This document shows positions 1 to 5,888 of a stretch of 7,670 nucleotides of DNA, in pieces. The stretch lies in the NCBI GenBank assembly GCA_030149965.1, contig JASLHB010000027.1, forward strand, positions 1 through 7,670, in the 5' to 3' direction. The notes beneath the pieces were generated by a model. It had not been told where the DNA came from, ran no database searches, and saw nothing but the letters and a program-made list of their open reading frames with translations. Each line of letters opens with the position of its first letter. Positions within the stretch are counted from its first letter, which is position 1. The position numbers and the translations under genes are program-made. The stretch is from Wohlfahrtiimonas sp. (GTDB taxonomy: Bacteria > Pseudomonadota > Gammaproteobacteria > Cardiobacteriales > Wohlfahrtiimonadaceae).

Positions 1-103
1 TTCCTTCTTTAACTTTAACGTTGACAACAACCGTATCTCCTGTTGAAAATTCAGGAAGCTGACGGCTCATCATCTCTTGCTCTAATTGCTGTACGATATT
101 CAT
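1..103 (-). CDS. rplS: 50S ribosomal protein L19, N-terminal part (cut by window edge)
   Basis: The first 34 codons of ribosomal protein L19, a large-subunit protein at the interface with the 30S subunit. The translation begins MNIVQQLEQEMMSRQLPEF and continues STGDTVVVNVKVKEG. This matches the L19 start: an N-terminal helix, then the LPEFxxGDTVxVxVKVxEG strand that opens the beta-barrel. The rest lies beyond the left edge, so the gene is partial only because of the window. The ATG is at 103-101. The ribosome binding site is weak, with only a short AGG-like stretch upstream. In many proteobacteria rplS is the last gene of rpsP-rimM-trmD-rplS. Here the gene upstream on the same strand is yciO, 104 bases away, so rplS probably has its own promoter. 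Identity is confident despite the short length. Confidence 0.93.
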   Translation of the reverse strand, partial: MNIVQQLEQEMMSRQLPEFSTGDTVVVNVKVKEG

Positions 104-207
104 AATTGATAAACCTATTGTTCAAAACCAACTATAATAATTGGTAACCATAAAAAGGAAAGCATTGTATACCATTTAAAAATAATTTGCATATTTTTTG
201 TCTTCTT
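104..207 (-). promoter_or_regulatory. Candidate rplS promoter and leader with inverted repeat
   Basis: A 104-base AT-rich gap between the yciO stop and the rplS start. Read on the minus strand, TACAAT (169-164) matches the sigma70 -10 consensus at five of six bases, inside the string TGGTATACAAT. No good -35 is seen at the right distance; the best is a 3/6 match. A start about seven bases downstream would give a leader of roughly 50 bases. That leader contains a dyad at 127-145 with outer arms ACCAA and TTGGT. It is a 19-bp near-palindrome with one mismatched pair around a single central base, and could be a small RNA hairpin or a protein site. No strong terminator for yciO is present; a short TAGATA/TATCTA repeat at its stop lacks a T-run. 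This is inference from weak motifs. Confidence 0.35.
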
Positions 208-825
208 CTAGATAAAAATATCTATAGGACCAGCACCTTCACGAATGATCTCTGGCACACCAGAAGTCAAATCTATAACTGTTGTTGGTGAATGACTACA
301 ATCTCCTGAATTGATTATAGCATCTACTCGTTTTTCTAGCAGATCTTCAATCTGATAAATTTCACGCAAATCTTCGATACCATAATTGGGCAATGTTACT
401 GTTGTTGACAACAAAGGCTCACCCAAAGCCTCTAATAAATCTTTAGTGATTTGATGATCCGGCACGCGTAAACCAATCGTTTTACGCTTTGGTGTTAATA
501 ATTTTTTTGGAATATCTTTTGAACCTTTTAACACAAAAGTGTATGGTCCAGGCAAAACAGCTCTCAACAAACGATATTGACTGTTATCAACCATTGCATA
601 AGTTGCTAATTCCGATAAATCTCGACACACTAATGAAAAAAAATGATCATCATCCACTTCACGAATGCGACGAATTTTCTCCATACCTTGTTGATTTCCA
701 ACCATGCAACAAAAAGCATAACTAGAATCTGTTGGATAAACCAAAACCCCATCTTTACGTAGAATCTCCACAGCCTGAGAAATTGCTCTTGCTTGTGGAT
801 TTTCAGGATGCATATATAAAATCAT
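208..825 (-). CDS. yciO: YciO, YrdC/Sua5-family protein (threonylcarbamoyl-AMP synthase-like)
   Basis: A 205-residue single-domain protein of the YrdC/Sua5/YciO fold, close to E. coli YciO in length and along its whole sequence. Shared blocks include MHPENPQARAI at the start, PTDSSYAF (31-38), RIRE (53-56), CRDLSEL (67-73), PGPYTFVLKG (92-101), KRKTIGLRVP (113-122), EALGEPLLST (132-141), TTVIDLT (181-187) and REGAG (195-199). YrdC and Sua5 make threonylcarbamoyl-AMP for the tRNA modification t6A. YciO is a distinct branch whose cellular role is less clear, so I assign the family and not the t6A role. There is no Sua5 C-terminal domain. The ATG at 825 has GAGG five bases upstream. The gene starts 12 bases after nudF ends, so it is probably co-transcribed with nudF and pyrE. 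No signal peptide or membrane segment is visible; it should be cytosolic. Confidence 0.93.
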   Translation of the reverse strand: MILYMHPENPQARAISQAVEILRKDGVLVYPTDSSYAFCCMVGNQQGMEKIRRIREVDDDHFFSLVCRDLSELATYAMVDNSQYRLLRAVLPGPYTFVLKGSKDIPKKLLTPKRKTIGLRVPDHQITKDLLEALGEPLLSTTVTLPNYGIEDLREIYQIEDLLEKRVDAIINSGDCSHSPTTVIDLTSGVPEIIREGAGPIDIFI

Positions 826-837
826 AACAACCTCAAA

Positions 838-1443
838 TTATTTTCTTTGATATCTATGATGATTCAATTGCAGCCATTGTAACGCAATAATAGTCGAAGC
901 TGTTTGAATTTCACCTTCAAACATCATATCCATTGCTTTCTCTCTTGACACAACAAAAGCTTCAATGTCTTCATGTTCTTCCGCCAGACCAAAATATCCA
1001 CCTGCTTGTGATAAATCAGTCAAAGCCAAGAAAAGATATAATTTTTCATTACTACCACCCACCGATGGAAAGAAATCACAAATAGGCGTTAAATTACTAA
1101 TATTTAAACCCGCCTCTTCCAAAGCCTCACGCTCAGCAACATTGACAAAAGCTTCATCTGTTTTATCCACCAATCCTGCAATCAGCTCAATAATCCATGG
1201 CGATTCCATTTTACCAGCAGATGCAATGCGCAATTGACGAGTCAACAAAACAGTATCATGAACAGGATCGTAAGGAAGAACAGCGACAGCATCTAATCTG
1301 ACAAATACTTCACGACGTACATCCTGAATCATTTCACCTTTAAAAGTTGGATGATCAAAAATCAACTCATCCACCTTAAAAAAACCATCATATTTACGCG
1401 TTAAACTTTTAACTTTAATCTTCTGAGCATCAGGCAATGTCAT
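838..1443 (-). CDS. nudF: ADP-ribose pyrophosphatase (Nudix hydrolase NudF)
   Basis: A 201-residue Nudix hydrolase that should cleave ADP-ribose to AMP and ribose 5-phosphate with Mg2+, a housecleaning step for NAD-derived ADP-ribose. The Nudix box spans 90-113: G90, E97, then REALEEAGL at 105-113 with the metal-binding glutamates E106, E109 and E110. G90 and E97 are separated by six residues rather than the canonical five, one extra residue compared with E. coli NudF. FFPSVGGSNEKLYLF (124-138), the acidic loop GLAEEHEDI (152-160), which in the E. coli enzyme carries the presumed catalytic base, and ASTIIALQWLQL (182-193) are specific to the NudF branch. The ATG at 1443 follows the pyrE stop by one base. 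A GGAG inside the pyrE end lies six bases upstream, so translation is probably coupled. No export signal is seen. Confidence 0.93.
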   Translation of the reverse strand: MTLPDAQKIKVKSLTRKYDGFFKVDELIFDHPTFKGEMIQDVRREVFVRLDAVAVLPYDPVHDTVLLTRQLRIASAGKMESPWIIELIAGLVDKTDEAFVNVAEREALEEAGLNISNLTPICDFFPSVGGSNEKLYLFLALTDLSQAGGYFGLAEEHEDIEAFVVSREKAMDMMFEGEIQTASTIIALQWLQLNHHRYQRK

Positions 1444-1444
1444 T

Positions 1445-2086
1445 TTACACTCCGTATTGATCGCGATACTTTTTCATTTTTTCTAACGTTACAATATTAT
1501 CACTAGATGCTTCTAAATAACTGATCAAATCACTCATTGAAATCAATGAACAAACAGTTAAACCATAATTTTGACGCATTTCCTGAACCGCCGATAATTC
1601 TGATTGACCACGCTCTTGACGATCCAGCATTAACACCACACACGTTGGTTTTGCACCTGATTTTTCAATCAACTCAATCGATTCACGAATCGCTGTACCT
1701 GCTGTCATTACATCATCAATCAACAACACTTCGCCTTGCAACGCAGAACCTACAATCATTCCACCTTCGCCATGATCTTTAGCTTCTTTACGATTAAAGC
1801 TCCAAGGATAATTCTGATGGTATTTACTATATAAAGCAGCAACTGTCGCTGAAACCAAAGGAATGCCTTTATAAGCAGGCCCAAACATCATATCAAATGA
1901 TAATTGATGCTCTTTAATCATCTCAGCGTAAAACTCACCCAGTTTCGCTAATGCTTCTCCAGTGTTAAATGCACCTGCATTAAAAAAATAAGGACTAACT
2001 CGCCCAGATTTTAATGTAAATTCGCCAAATTTTAATGCTTCATATTGAATTGCTAATTCAATAAATGCTTTTTGATGATCCTTCAT
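1445..2086 (-). CDS. pyrE: Orotate phosphoribosyltransferase
   Basis: PyrE joins orotate to PRPP to give orotidine 5'-monophosphate, the fifth step of de novo pyrimidine synthesis, in the cytosol. The protein is 213 residues, the same length as E. coli PyrE, and similar throughout. The N-terminal KFGEFTLKSGRVSPYFFNAG (19-38) fits the orotate and PRPP pocket. FGPAYKGIPL (68-77) and the flexible catalytic loop RKEAKDHGEGG (99-109) follow. The PRPP-binding motif VLLIDDVMTAGTA (120-132) has the two acidic residues D124 and D125. The C-terminus ends YRDQYGV as in the family. The ATG at 2086 has AGGA (2096-2093) six bases upstream. It is the first gene of the tight pyrE-nudF-yciO block. No convincing separate promoter is visible in the short gap from mepK, which holds a terminator; expression may depend on read-through or attenuation there. 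Confidence 0.97.
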   Translation of the reverse strand: MKDHQKAFIELAIQYEALKFGEFTLKSGRVSPYFFNAGAFNTGEALAKLGEFYAEMIKEHQLSFDMMFGPAYKGIPLVSATVAALYSKYHQNYPWSFNRKEAKDHGEGGMIVGSALQGEVLLIDDVMTAGTAIRESIELIEKSGAKPTCVVLMLDRQERGQSELSAVQEMRQNYGLTVCSLISMSDLISYLEASSDNIVTLEKMKKYRDQYGV

Positions 2087-2120
2087 GATGATTCCTAAAT
2101 TTAAATATAAAAAACATACG

Positions 2121-2145
2121 AAAAAAAAGCCATGTTACCATGGCT
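2121..2145 (-). terminator. Intrinsic terminator between mepK and pyrE (possible pyrE attenuator)
   Basis: On the minus strand a perfect 7-bp stem AGCCATG/CATGGCT encloses the GNRA-type tetraloop GTAA and runs directly into eight T residues (plus-strand A-run 2121-2128). The stem begins 18 bases after the mepK stop codon and ends about 35 bases before the pyrE start. It is a textbook Rho-independent terminator for mepK. On the plus strand no T-run follows the stem, so it appears one-directional. Its place just before pyrE also allows an attenuator role, which is inference. Confidence 0.88.
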
Positions 2146-2163
2146 GATTGTGTTCTTTTAAAA

Positions 2164-2820
2164 CTAGCGACCCCAGTTTCTCACTTGTCCGCTATCAATA
2201 TGTACGAAATTAGAACGGCTATAATAACCAACACCACCCGCTTTCAATGAAAGCGCAGCACGTTTAATATTAGCTGTTGATGTACCTGGCATTCTAATAT
2301 CAATTGCACGACCACGCATATGGAAGCTATCTTTCGCAACACCTTTTTGCTGGCGACTCAACATAGCATTCGTTTGAGGTGAACGATATCCACTCAATGC
2401 ATGTGTTGGCTTGTGATAACCCAATTGTAAGCGTAGTGCAAATAATTGGTCTAATACGTGCGGATCATATAATTTTGCTGTTTTTGTTCTGCGATCACGC
2501 AACGCCCAAGAAATTTCATCCAATGATTCGCGAATATAGCCTTCACCTGGAATCCAATAAATGATACGACTTGTTTCACCTAAAGCTGGTGTAAAAATTC
2601 TTAATTCGCGCTCTTTAGTCACAGCTTCTTTTGCTAAAGCTGGTTGCATTGCAAACACCCCCATCAAAGAAGTTGCTGCTACAGCACCTGTGGCTAATTT
2701 TAATAAATTTCTACGATTTTCGCACACGAGATCATTATGTGCAGAAATATATTGCTCATACGATAAGGTATCATCAATCGTTTGAATGATAGGCGATTGA
2801 TTATTTTCGAGAGTGTCCAT
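2164..2820 (-). CDS. mepK: MepK/YcbK-type murein endopeptidase (peptidase M15, DUF882), Tat-exported
   Basis: A 218-residue exported zinc peptidase of the DUF882/M15 group. The E. coli member MepK (YcbK) cleaves peptidoglycan cross-links, notably the 3-3 type, in the periplasm. Residues 70-218 match it: LSGYRSPQTN (142-151), KGVAKDSFHMRGRAIDI (159-175) and SLKAGGVGYYSRSNFVHID (191-209). The expected metal ligands H167, D174 and H207 are present, with D209 after the last. Export is by a twin-arginine signal: NRRNLLKLA (35-43), a hydrophobic stretch 44-58, and a likely cut after ALA (61-63). Unusually, 34 residues rich in Q, N and D precede the twin arginines, where E. coli has only a few. The ATG at 2820 is supported by GAGG four bases upstream. 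A GTG at codon 32 would give a usual-length signal but has no Shine-Dalgarno site. The gene is transcribed away from dnaB and ends at its own terminator. Confidence 0.88.
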   Translation of the reverse strand: MDTLENNQSPIIQTIDDTLSYEQYISAHNDLVCENRRNLLKLATGAVAATSLMGVFAMQPALAKEAVTKERELRIFTPALGETSRIIYWIPGEGYIRESLDEISWALRDRRTKTAKLYDPHVLDQLFALRLQLGYHKPTHALSGYRSPQTNAMLSRQQKGVAKDSFHMRGRAIDIRMPGTSTANIKRAALSLKAGGVGYYSRSNFVHIDSGQVRNWGR

Positions 2821-2912
2821 ACTACCTCTTTCTTTTAATTTTAAAATACTACACCTCTGACTTACACATTACATTGTAAATCCGCAAGACAAATTCTTCT
2901 AAAAATACAATA

Positions 2913-2930
2913 GATAGGAATAATTCTATC
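2913..2930. repeat. Imperfect dyad in the mepK-dnaB divergent gap
   Basis: The arms GATAG and CTATC face each other across an 18-base element. Six of the nine opposing pairs match, the five outermost plus one inner pair. It lies 93 bases from the mepK start and 118 bases from the dnaB start, and could be an operator for either gene. In such AT-rich DNA a repeat this short can arise by chance, so function is only a possibility. Confidence 0.3.
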
Positions 2931-2997
2931 CATATATAGTTTTTCATGCAAGGGAAATATGAAAAAATGCCTCGCTAGATAAAAGAATACTGATATA

Positions 2998-3006
2998 TGT
3001 TAGAAT
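2998..3006 (+). promoter_or_regulatory. Candidate extended -10 promoter for dnaB
   Basis: TGT followed by TAGAAT fits an extended -10 element (TGn plus a 5/6 match to TATAAT). The region 17 bases further upstream has no recognisable -35, which extended -10 promoters can lack. Transcription would begin near 3013, giving a leader of about 36 bases before the dnaB ATG. No comparably convincing promoter for mepK was found on the other strand of this 228-base gap, and no gene lies in it. Confidence 0.45.
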
Positions 3007-3048
3007 CGTTGCTTTATCTTCACCTTCTGTTTGGAACATTGAATAATC

Positions 3049-4428
3049 ATGGATGATCAACAAATTCAACAACTTAAAATACCACCTCATTCCATTGAAG
3101 CAGAACAAGCGCTATTAGGCGCCCTACTCTATGACATTGAAGGCTGGCAAAGAATTGATGGAAAACTTAACCCAATTGATTTTTATCGTGGTGACCATAG
3201 ATTAATTTTCACAACCATTCAGCAATTAGCAGAATCAGGTAAACCAATAGACATTCTAACGGTTTCCGATCATTTAGAGCAACAAAGTAAACTAGATGAT
3301 GCTGGCGGTCGACCTTACTTAGCAATGTTGGCCTCTGAAACAACTGGTGCAACCAACATTACAGCTTATGCTGATATTATTCGCGAGCGCTCAATTGTTC
3401 GCCAATTAATTGGTGCAGGTTCAAAAATTGTCGATAACGGCTTTAACCCTGAAGGTAGAACATGTGCTGAATTATTAGAAGAAGCAGAAAAAAGTGTTTT
3501 CGCAATTGCAGAACAAGGCACAAAAGCTGGTGAAGGCTTACTAGATATTAATACAGTTTTACAAGCATCACTTCAACGCTTAGAAGAACTAGGTAAAATT
3601 GAAGATGGTATTACAGGCGCACCAACTGGTTTAGCTGAATTTGATAATATGACTTCAGGCTTACAAAATGGCGATATGATTGTTGTTGCTGGCCGTCCTT
3701 CAATGGGTAAAACCACATTTGCCATGAACATTGTCGAAGCCGTTGCTATTTCAACAAAAAAACCAATCGCTGTATTCAGCTTAGAAATGCCAGCAGAACA
3801 ATTGGTTATGCGTATGTTCTCTTCTCTTGGCCGAATCGAGCAAACTAACTTACGTAAAGGTAAATTAGATACGCATGAAATGCAGCGTTTAGTCAGCGCA
3901 ACTAAACAATTGAACCAAACAAAAATCTTCATTGATGATGCAGGCGGATTAAGCCCATCAGATATGCGTGCGCGTGCTCGTCGATTAAAGCGCGATCACA
4001 AGGATCTTGGTTTAATCATGGTGGATTACTTACAATTAATGAAAGTACCCGGAATGGGCGATCAGCGTGTTGCTGAAGTTTCTGAAATCTCACGTTCTTT
4101 AAAATTAATGGCGCGTGAATTAGAAGTACCTGTTATTGTTCTTTCACAGCTCAACCGAAGCCTAGAGCAACGACCAAATAAACGACCAATCATGAGTGAT
4201 TTACGTGAATCAGGTGCTATCGAGCAAGATGCAGACTTAATTTGTTTCGTATATCGTGATGAAGTTTATAATCAAGATAGCCCAGAAAAAGGCATTGCTG
4301 AAATCATCATTGGTAAACAACGTAACGGTCCAATTGGTACAGTAAAAGTTGCATTCCAAGGTAAATATTCGAGATTTACTGATCTTACAACCATTGATTA
4401 TGGCAACACAAATTATAGCGATGAATAA
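3049..4428 (+). CDS. dnaB: Replicative DNA helicase DnaB
   Basis: The hexameric ring helicase that unwinds DNA ahead of the replication fork on the lagging strand and binds DnaG primase. The protein is 459 residues, slightly shorter than E. coli DnaB (471) because the variable N-terminal tail before PPHSIEAEQALLG (12-24) is brief. Residues 12 to about 115 form the N-terminal helical domain, followed by the linker. The RecA-like motor begins near 180. The Walker A motif is GRPSMGKTT (215-223, K221), the catalytic glutamate lies in SLEM (E246), and Walker B is LIMVDYLQL (322-330, D326). SQLNRSLEQR (366-375), SDLRESGAIEQDAD (383-396) and the inter-subunit finger segment GKQRNGPIG (422-430, K423 and R425) follow. 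No intein interrupts it. The ATG at 3049 has a poor Shine-Dalgarno site (GGAA 12 bases away), but no better start precedes the conserved region. It stands alone, not next to the rpsR-rplI genes seen in many relatives. Confidence 0.98.
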   Translation: MDDQQIQQLKIPPHSIEAEQALLGALLYDIEGWQRIDGKLNPIDFYRGDHRLIFTTIQQLAESGKPIDILTVSDHLEQQSKLDDAGGRPYLAMLASETTGATNITAYADIIRERSIVRQLIGAGSKIVDNGFNPEGRTCAELLEEAEKSVFAIAEQGTKAGEGLLDINTVLQASLQRLEELGKIEDGITGAPTGLAEFDNMTSGLQNGDMIVVAGRPSMGKTTFAMNIVEAVAISTKKPIAVFSLEMPAEQLVMRMFSSLGRIEQTNLRKGKLDTHEMQRLVSATKQLNQTKIFIDDAGGLSPSDMRARARRLKRDHKDLGLIMVDYLQLMKVPGMGDQRVAEVSEISRSLKLMARELEVPVIVLSQLNRSLEQRPNKRPIMSDLRESGAIEQDADLICFVYRDEVYNQDSPEKGIAEIIIGKQRNGPIGTVKVAFQGKYSRFTDLTTIDYGNTNYSDE

Positions 4429-4479
4429 AGATCACCCCAATATCTGCCATACAAATTGACAACAAAAATCACAATAACC

Positions 4480-4514
4480 ATTAAAGTGGTACATTACTTG
4501 AATACCACTTTAAT
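4480..4514 (+). terminator. Long perfect inverted repeat after dnaB, possible terminator
   Basis: Arms ATTAAAGTGGTA (4480-4491) and TACCACTTTAAT (4503-4514) are exact reverse complements, a 12-bp stem with an 11-base loop, 51 bases after the dnaB stop. It would fold in RNA, but it is followed by CCTTTAATATT and not a clean T-run, so it is at best a weak intrinsic terminator. It might instead protect the dnaB mRNA end or be a protein-binding dyad, given the TTGACA hexamer 18 bases before it. The strand is given for the dnaB reading. Confidence 0.4.
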
Positions 4515-4600
4515 CCTTTAATATTCAAAATGTTCTACTAAAAATAAATATCATTAAAAAAATTATTCACAAGAACTCTAAAACAAAATAATTACAAAAT

Positions 4601-4620
4601 CGATTCAAAGCTTTGAATCG
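4601..4620. repeat. Perfect 20-bp palindrome upstream of the pnt operon
   Basis: The half-site CGATTCAAAG is followed with no spacer by its exact reverse complement CTTTGAATCG, 150 bases before the pntAA start. A gapless palindrome of this length is what a dimeric regulator might bind. As RNA it could form an 8-bp stem with a 4-base loop, followed three bases later by ATTTTT (4624-4629). A weak terminator for dnaB is therefore also possible, and TTTT-containing sequence lies on the other side too. I cannot name a regulator from the motif, and I saw no second copy in the window. Confidence 0.5.
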
Positions 4621-4656
4621 CAAATTTTTCAACCAATTAACATAGCAACAACAGAC

Positions 4657-4680
4657 TTGATTAGCACAAAGATTAATCAA
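4657..4680. repeat. Inverted repeat TTGATTA/TAATCAA upstream of pntAA
   Basis: Seven-base arms TTGATTA (4657-4663) and TAATCAA (4674-4680) are separated by ten bases, 90 bases before the pntAA start. The arms recall the FNR half-sites TTGAT and ATCAA, but the inner spacing is 14 bases instead of 4, so it is not an FNR site. It may be an operator for the pnt operon or chance in AT-rich sequence. Confidence 0.3.
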
Positions 4681-4770
4681 AATTAATAAATTATTTCATG
4701 TAAATACGGATAATTTAAAAATATGGTAGGATTATCGAACCTATATTAACCGCAATTTTAAGGTGTAAAC

Positions 4771-5886
4771 ATGCCACAAAATATTATTGTCCTTAAAGAA
4801 GGAGCTGCAAAAGAAAAGCGCGTTGCGCTAGATCCTTTAGTAGCAAAGAAATTTAAAGATCTTGGATTCACTGTTATTTTGACGCCAAATGCAGGTGAAA
4901 GTGCTTATTTCCCTGATTCTAGTTATCCAGAGGTTACTGTTGAAGCACCTCAATTTGGCGAAAACGATATCGTTCTTTGCGTTCAAGCGCCAAGCGTTGA
5001 AACAATCAAATCATTGAAGCCAGGTACAATTTTAGTAGGTTTATTAAATCCTTACCAAAATTCCACTATCGTTAAGGCCTTGAAATCTCAAAAAATCACT
5101 TCTTTAGCAATGGAATTGATCCCAAGAATTACGCGCGCACAAAGCATGGATGCATTATCATCTCAAGCAACGATCGTTGGCTATGAAGGCGTATTGATGG
5201 CAGCATCATTATCTCCTCGTTTATTCCCAATGTTAACAACTGCTGCTGGTACAATTCGCCCTGCAAAAGTTGTTGTGATTGGTGCAGGCGTTGCTGGTTT
5301 ACAAGCAATTGGTACAGCGCGTCGCTTAGGCGCACAAGTTGAAGCTTATGACATTCGCCCAGATGCAAAAGAACAAGTTGAATCTTTGGGGGCAAAACTC
5401 ATTGATACAGGCGTAAATGCTGCTGGTGAAGGCGGTTATGCTCGTGAATTAACAGCTGAAGAAGTTGAGATGCAAGCAGAAGCTTTGAAAAAGCATTTAA
5501 GCAAAGCACATGCTGTTATCAGCACTGCAGCAATCCCAGGCCGTAAAGCTCCAACAATCATCACAAAAGATATGGTTGATGGCATGCTAGAAGGCTCTGT
5601 AATCATTGATCTTGCTGCTGAAACTGGCGGTAACTGTGAATTAACAAAAGTAGATAGCATCATTCAGCACAATCATGTCACGATTTCTGGACCTGTTAAT
5701 GTTGCTTCAGGCAAACCATTACACGCATCAGAAATGTATGCAAAAAACCTATTGAATTTACTTTCACCATTCATGGCGGAAGGACAATTAACTTTAGATT
5801 ATGACGATGAAGTGATTGCACAATGTCTTTTAACAAAAGATGGAAAAATTGTGCATGAACGTGTTCGTCAAGCATTGGAGAAATAA
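4771..5886 (+). CDS. pntAA: NAD(P) transhydrogenase subunit alpha, part 1 (domain I, NAD(H)-binding)
   Basis: The soluble NAD(H)-binding domain I of proton-translocating transhydrogenase, which passes hydride between NADH and NADP+ while protons cross the inner membrane. The 371-residue length fits the separate PntAA of three-gene systems such as Rhodospirillum rubrum. In E. coli this domain is the front of a fused alpha chain of about 510 residues. The mobile RQD loop lies in PRITRAQSMDALSSQ (118-132), with R119, Q124 and D127 at the R. rubrum spacing. The Rossmann motif VVVIGAGVAGLQAIGTARRLGA (167-188) ends with an acidic patch at EAYDIRP (191-197). TTALIP-like STAAIPG (251-257), VIIDLAAETGGNCE (277-290) and KNLLNLLSP (325-333) are typical of the family. 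There is no membrane segment. The ATG has AAGGTG five bases upstream. It ends two bases before pntAB. Confidence 0.95.
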   Translation: MPQNIIVLKEGAAKEKRVALDPLVAKKFKDLGFTVILTPNAGESAYFPDSSYPEVTVEAPQFGENDIVLCVQAPSVETIKSLKPGTILVGLLNPYQNSTIVKALKSQKITSLAMELIPRITRAQSMDALSSQATIVGYEGVLMAASLSPRLFPMLTTAAGTIRPAKVVVIGAGVAGLQAIGTARRLGAQVEAYDIRPDAKEQVESLGAKLIDTGVNAAGEGGYARELTAEEVEMQAEALKKHLSKAHAVISTAAIPGRKAPTIITKDMVDGMLEGSVIIDLAAETGGNCELTKVDSIIQHNHVTISGPVNVASGKPLHASEMYAKNLLNLLSPFMAEGQLTLDYDDEVIAQCLLTKDGKIVHERVRQALEK

Positions 5887-5888
5887 TT

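Larger units (their letters stand above)
4429..4770. other. 342-base AT-rich intergenic region between dnaB and pntAA, no gene found
   Basis: No open frame with a ribosome binding site, tRNA or recognisable RNA gene is visible. It holds three separate inverted repeats, listed individually, and a lone consensus -35 hexamer TTGACA at 4456-4461 whose best -10 at 17 bases (CATTAA) matches only half. Near pntAA, GATAAT (4709-4714) and TATATT (4742-4747) each match a -10 at five of six bases but lack good -35 partners, so the pnt promoter cannot be fixed. The pntAA ribosome site AAGGTG lies at 4760-4765. The gap must contain the end of the dnaB transcript and the start of the pnt transcript. Confidence 0.6.

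Noticed and set aside
205..220. TAGATA/TATCTA inverted repeat at the yciO stop as a terminator
   Set aside because: The stem is only 6 bp of mostly A-T pairs and no T-run follows on the minus strand, so it would not stop RNA polymerase.
208..825. Calling this gene tsaC/sua5 with a t6A role
   Set aside because: The blocks follow E. coli YciO throughout, and YciO is a separate branch from the t6A-forming TsaC (YrdC).
3573..3932. Minus-strand open frame of 119 codons within dnaB
   Set aside because: It is antisense to the conserved Walker A and neighbouring region of dnaB, and its translation resembles no known protein.
4657..4680. FNR-type site upstream of pntAA
   Set aside because: FNR sites need TTGAT and ATCAA four bases apart; here the matching parts are 14 bases apart.
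4429..4770. A small RNA or short gene in the dnaB-pntAA gap
   Set aside because: No frame with a ribosome site and no clear promoter-terminator pair was found; the inverted repeats alone do not establish an RNA gene.
5129..5395. Long minus-strand open frame inside pntAA
   Set aside because: It lies wholly within a well-matched conserved gene, has low-complexity Q/L-rich translation and no family resemblance; it is an antisense shadow.
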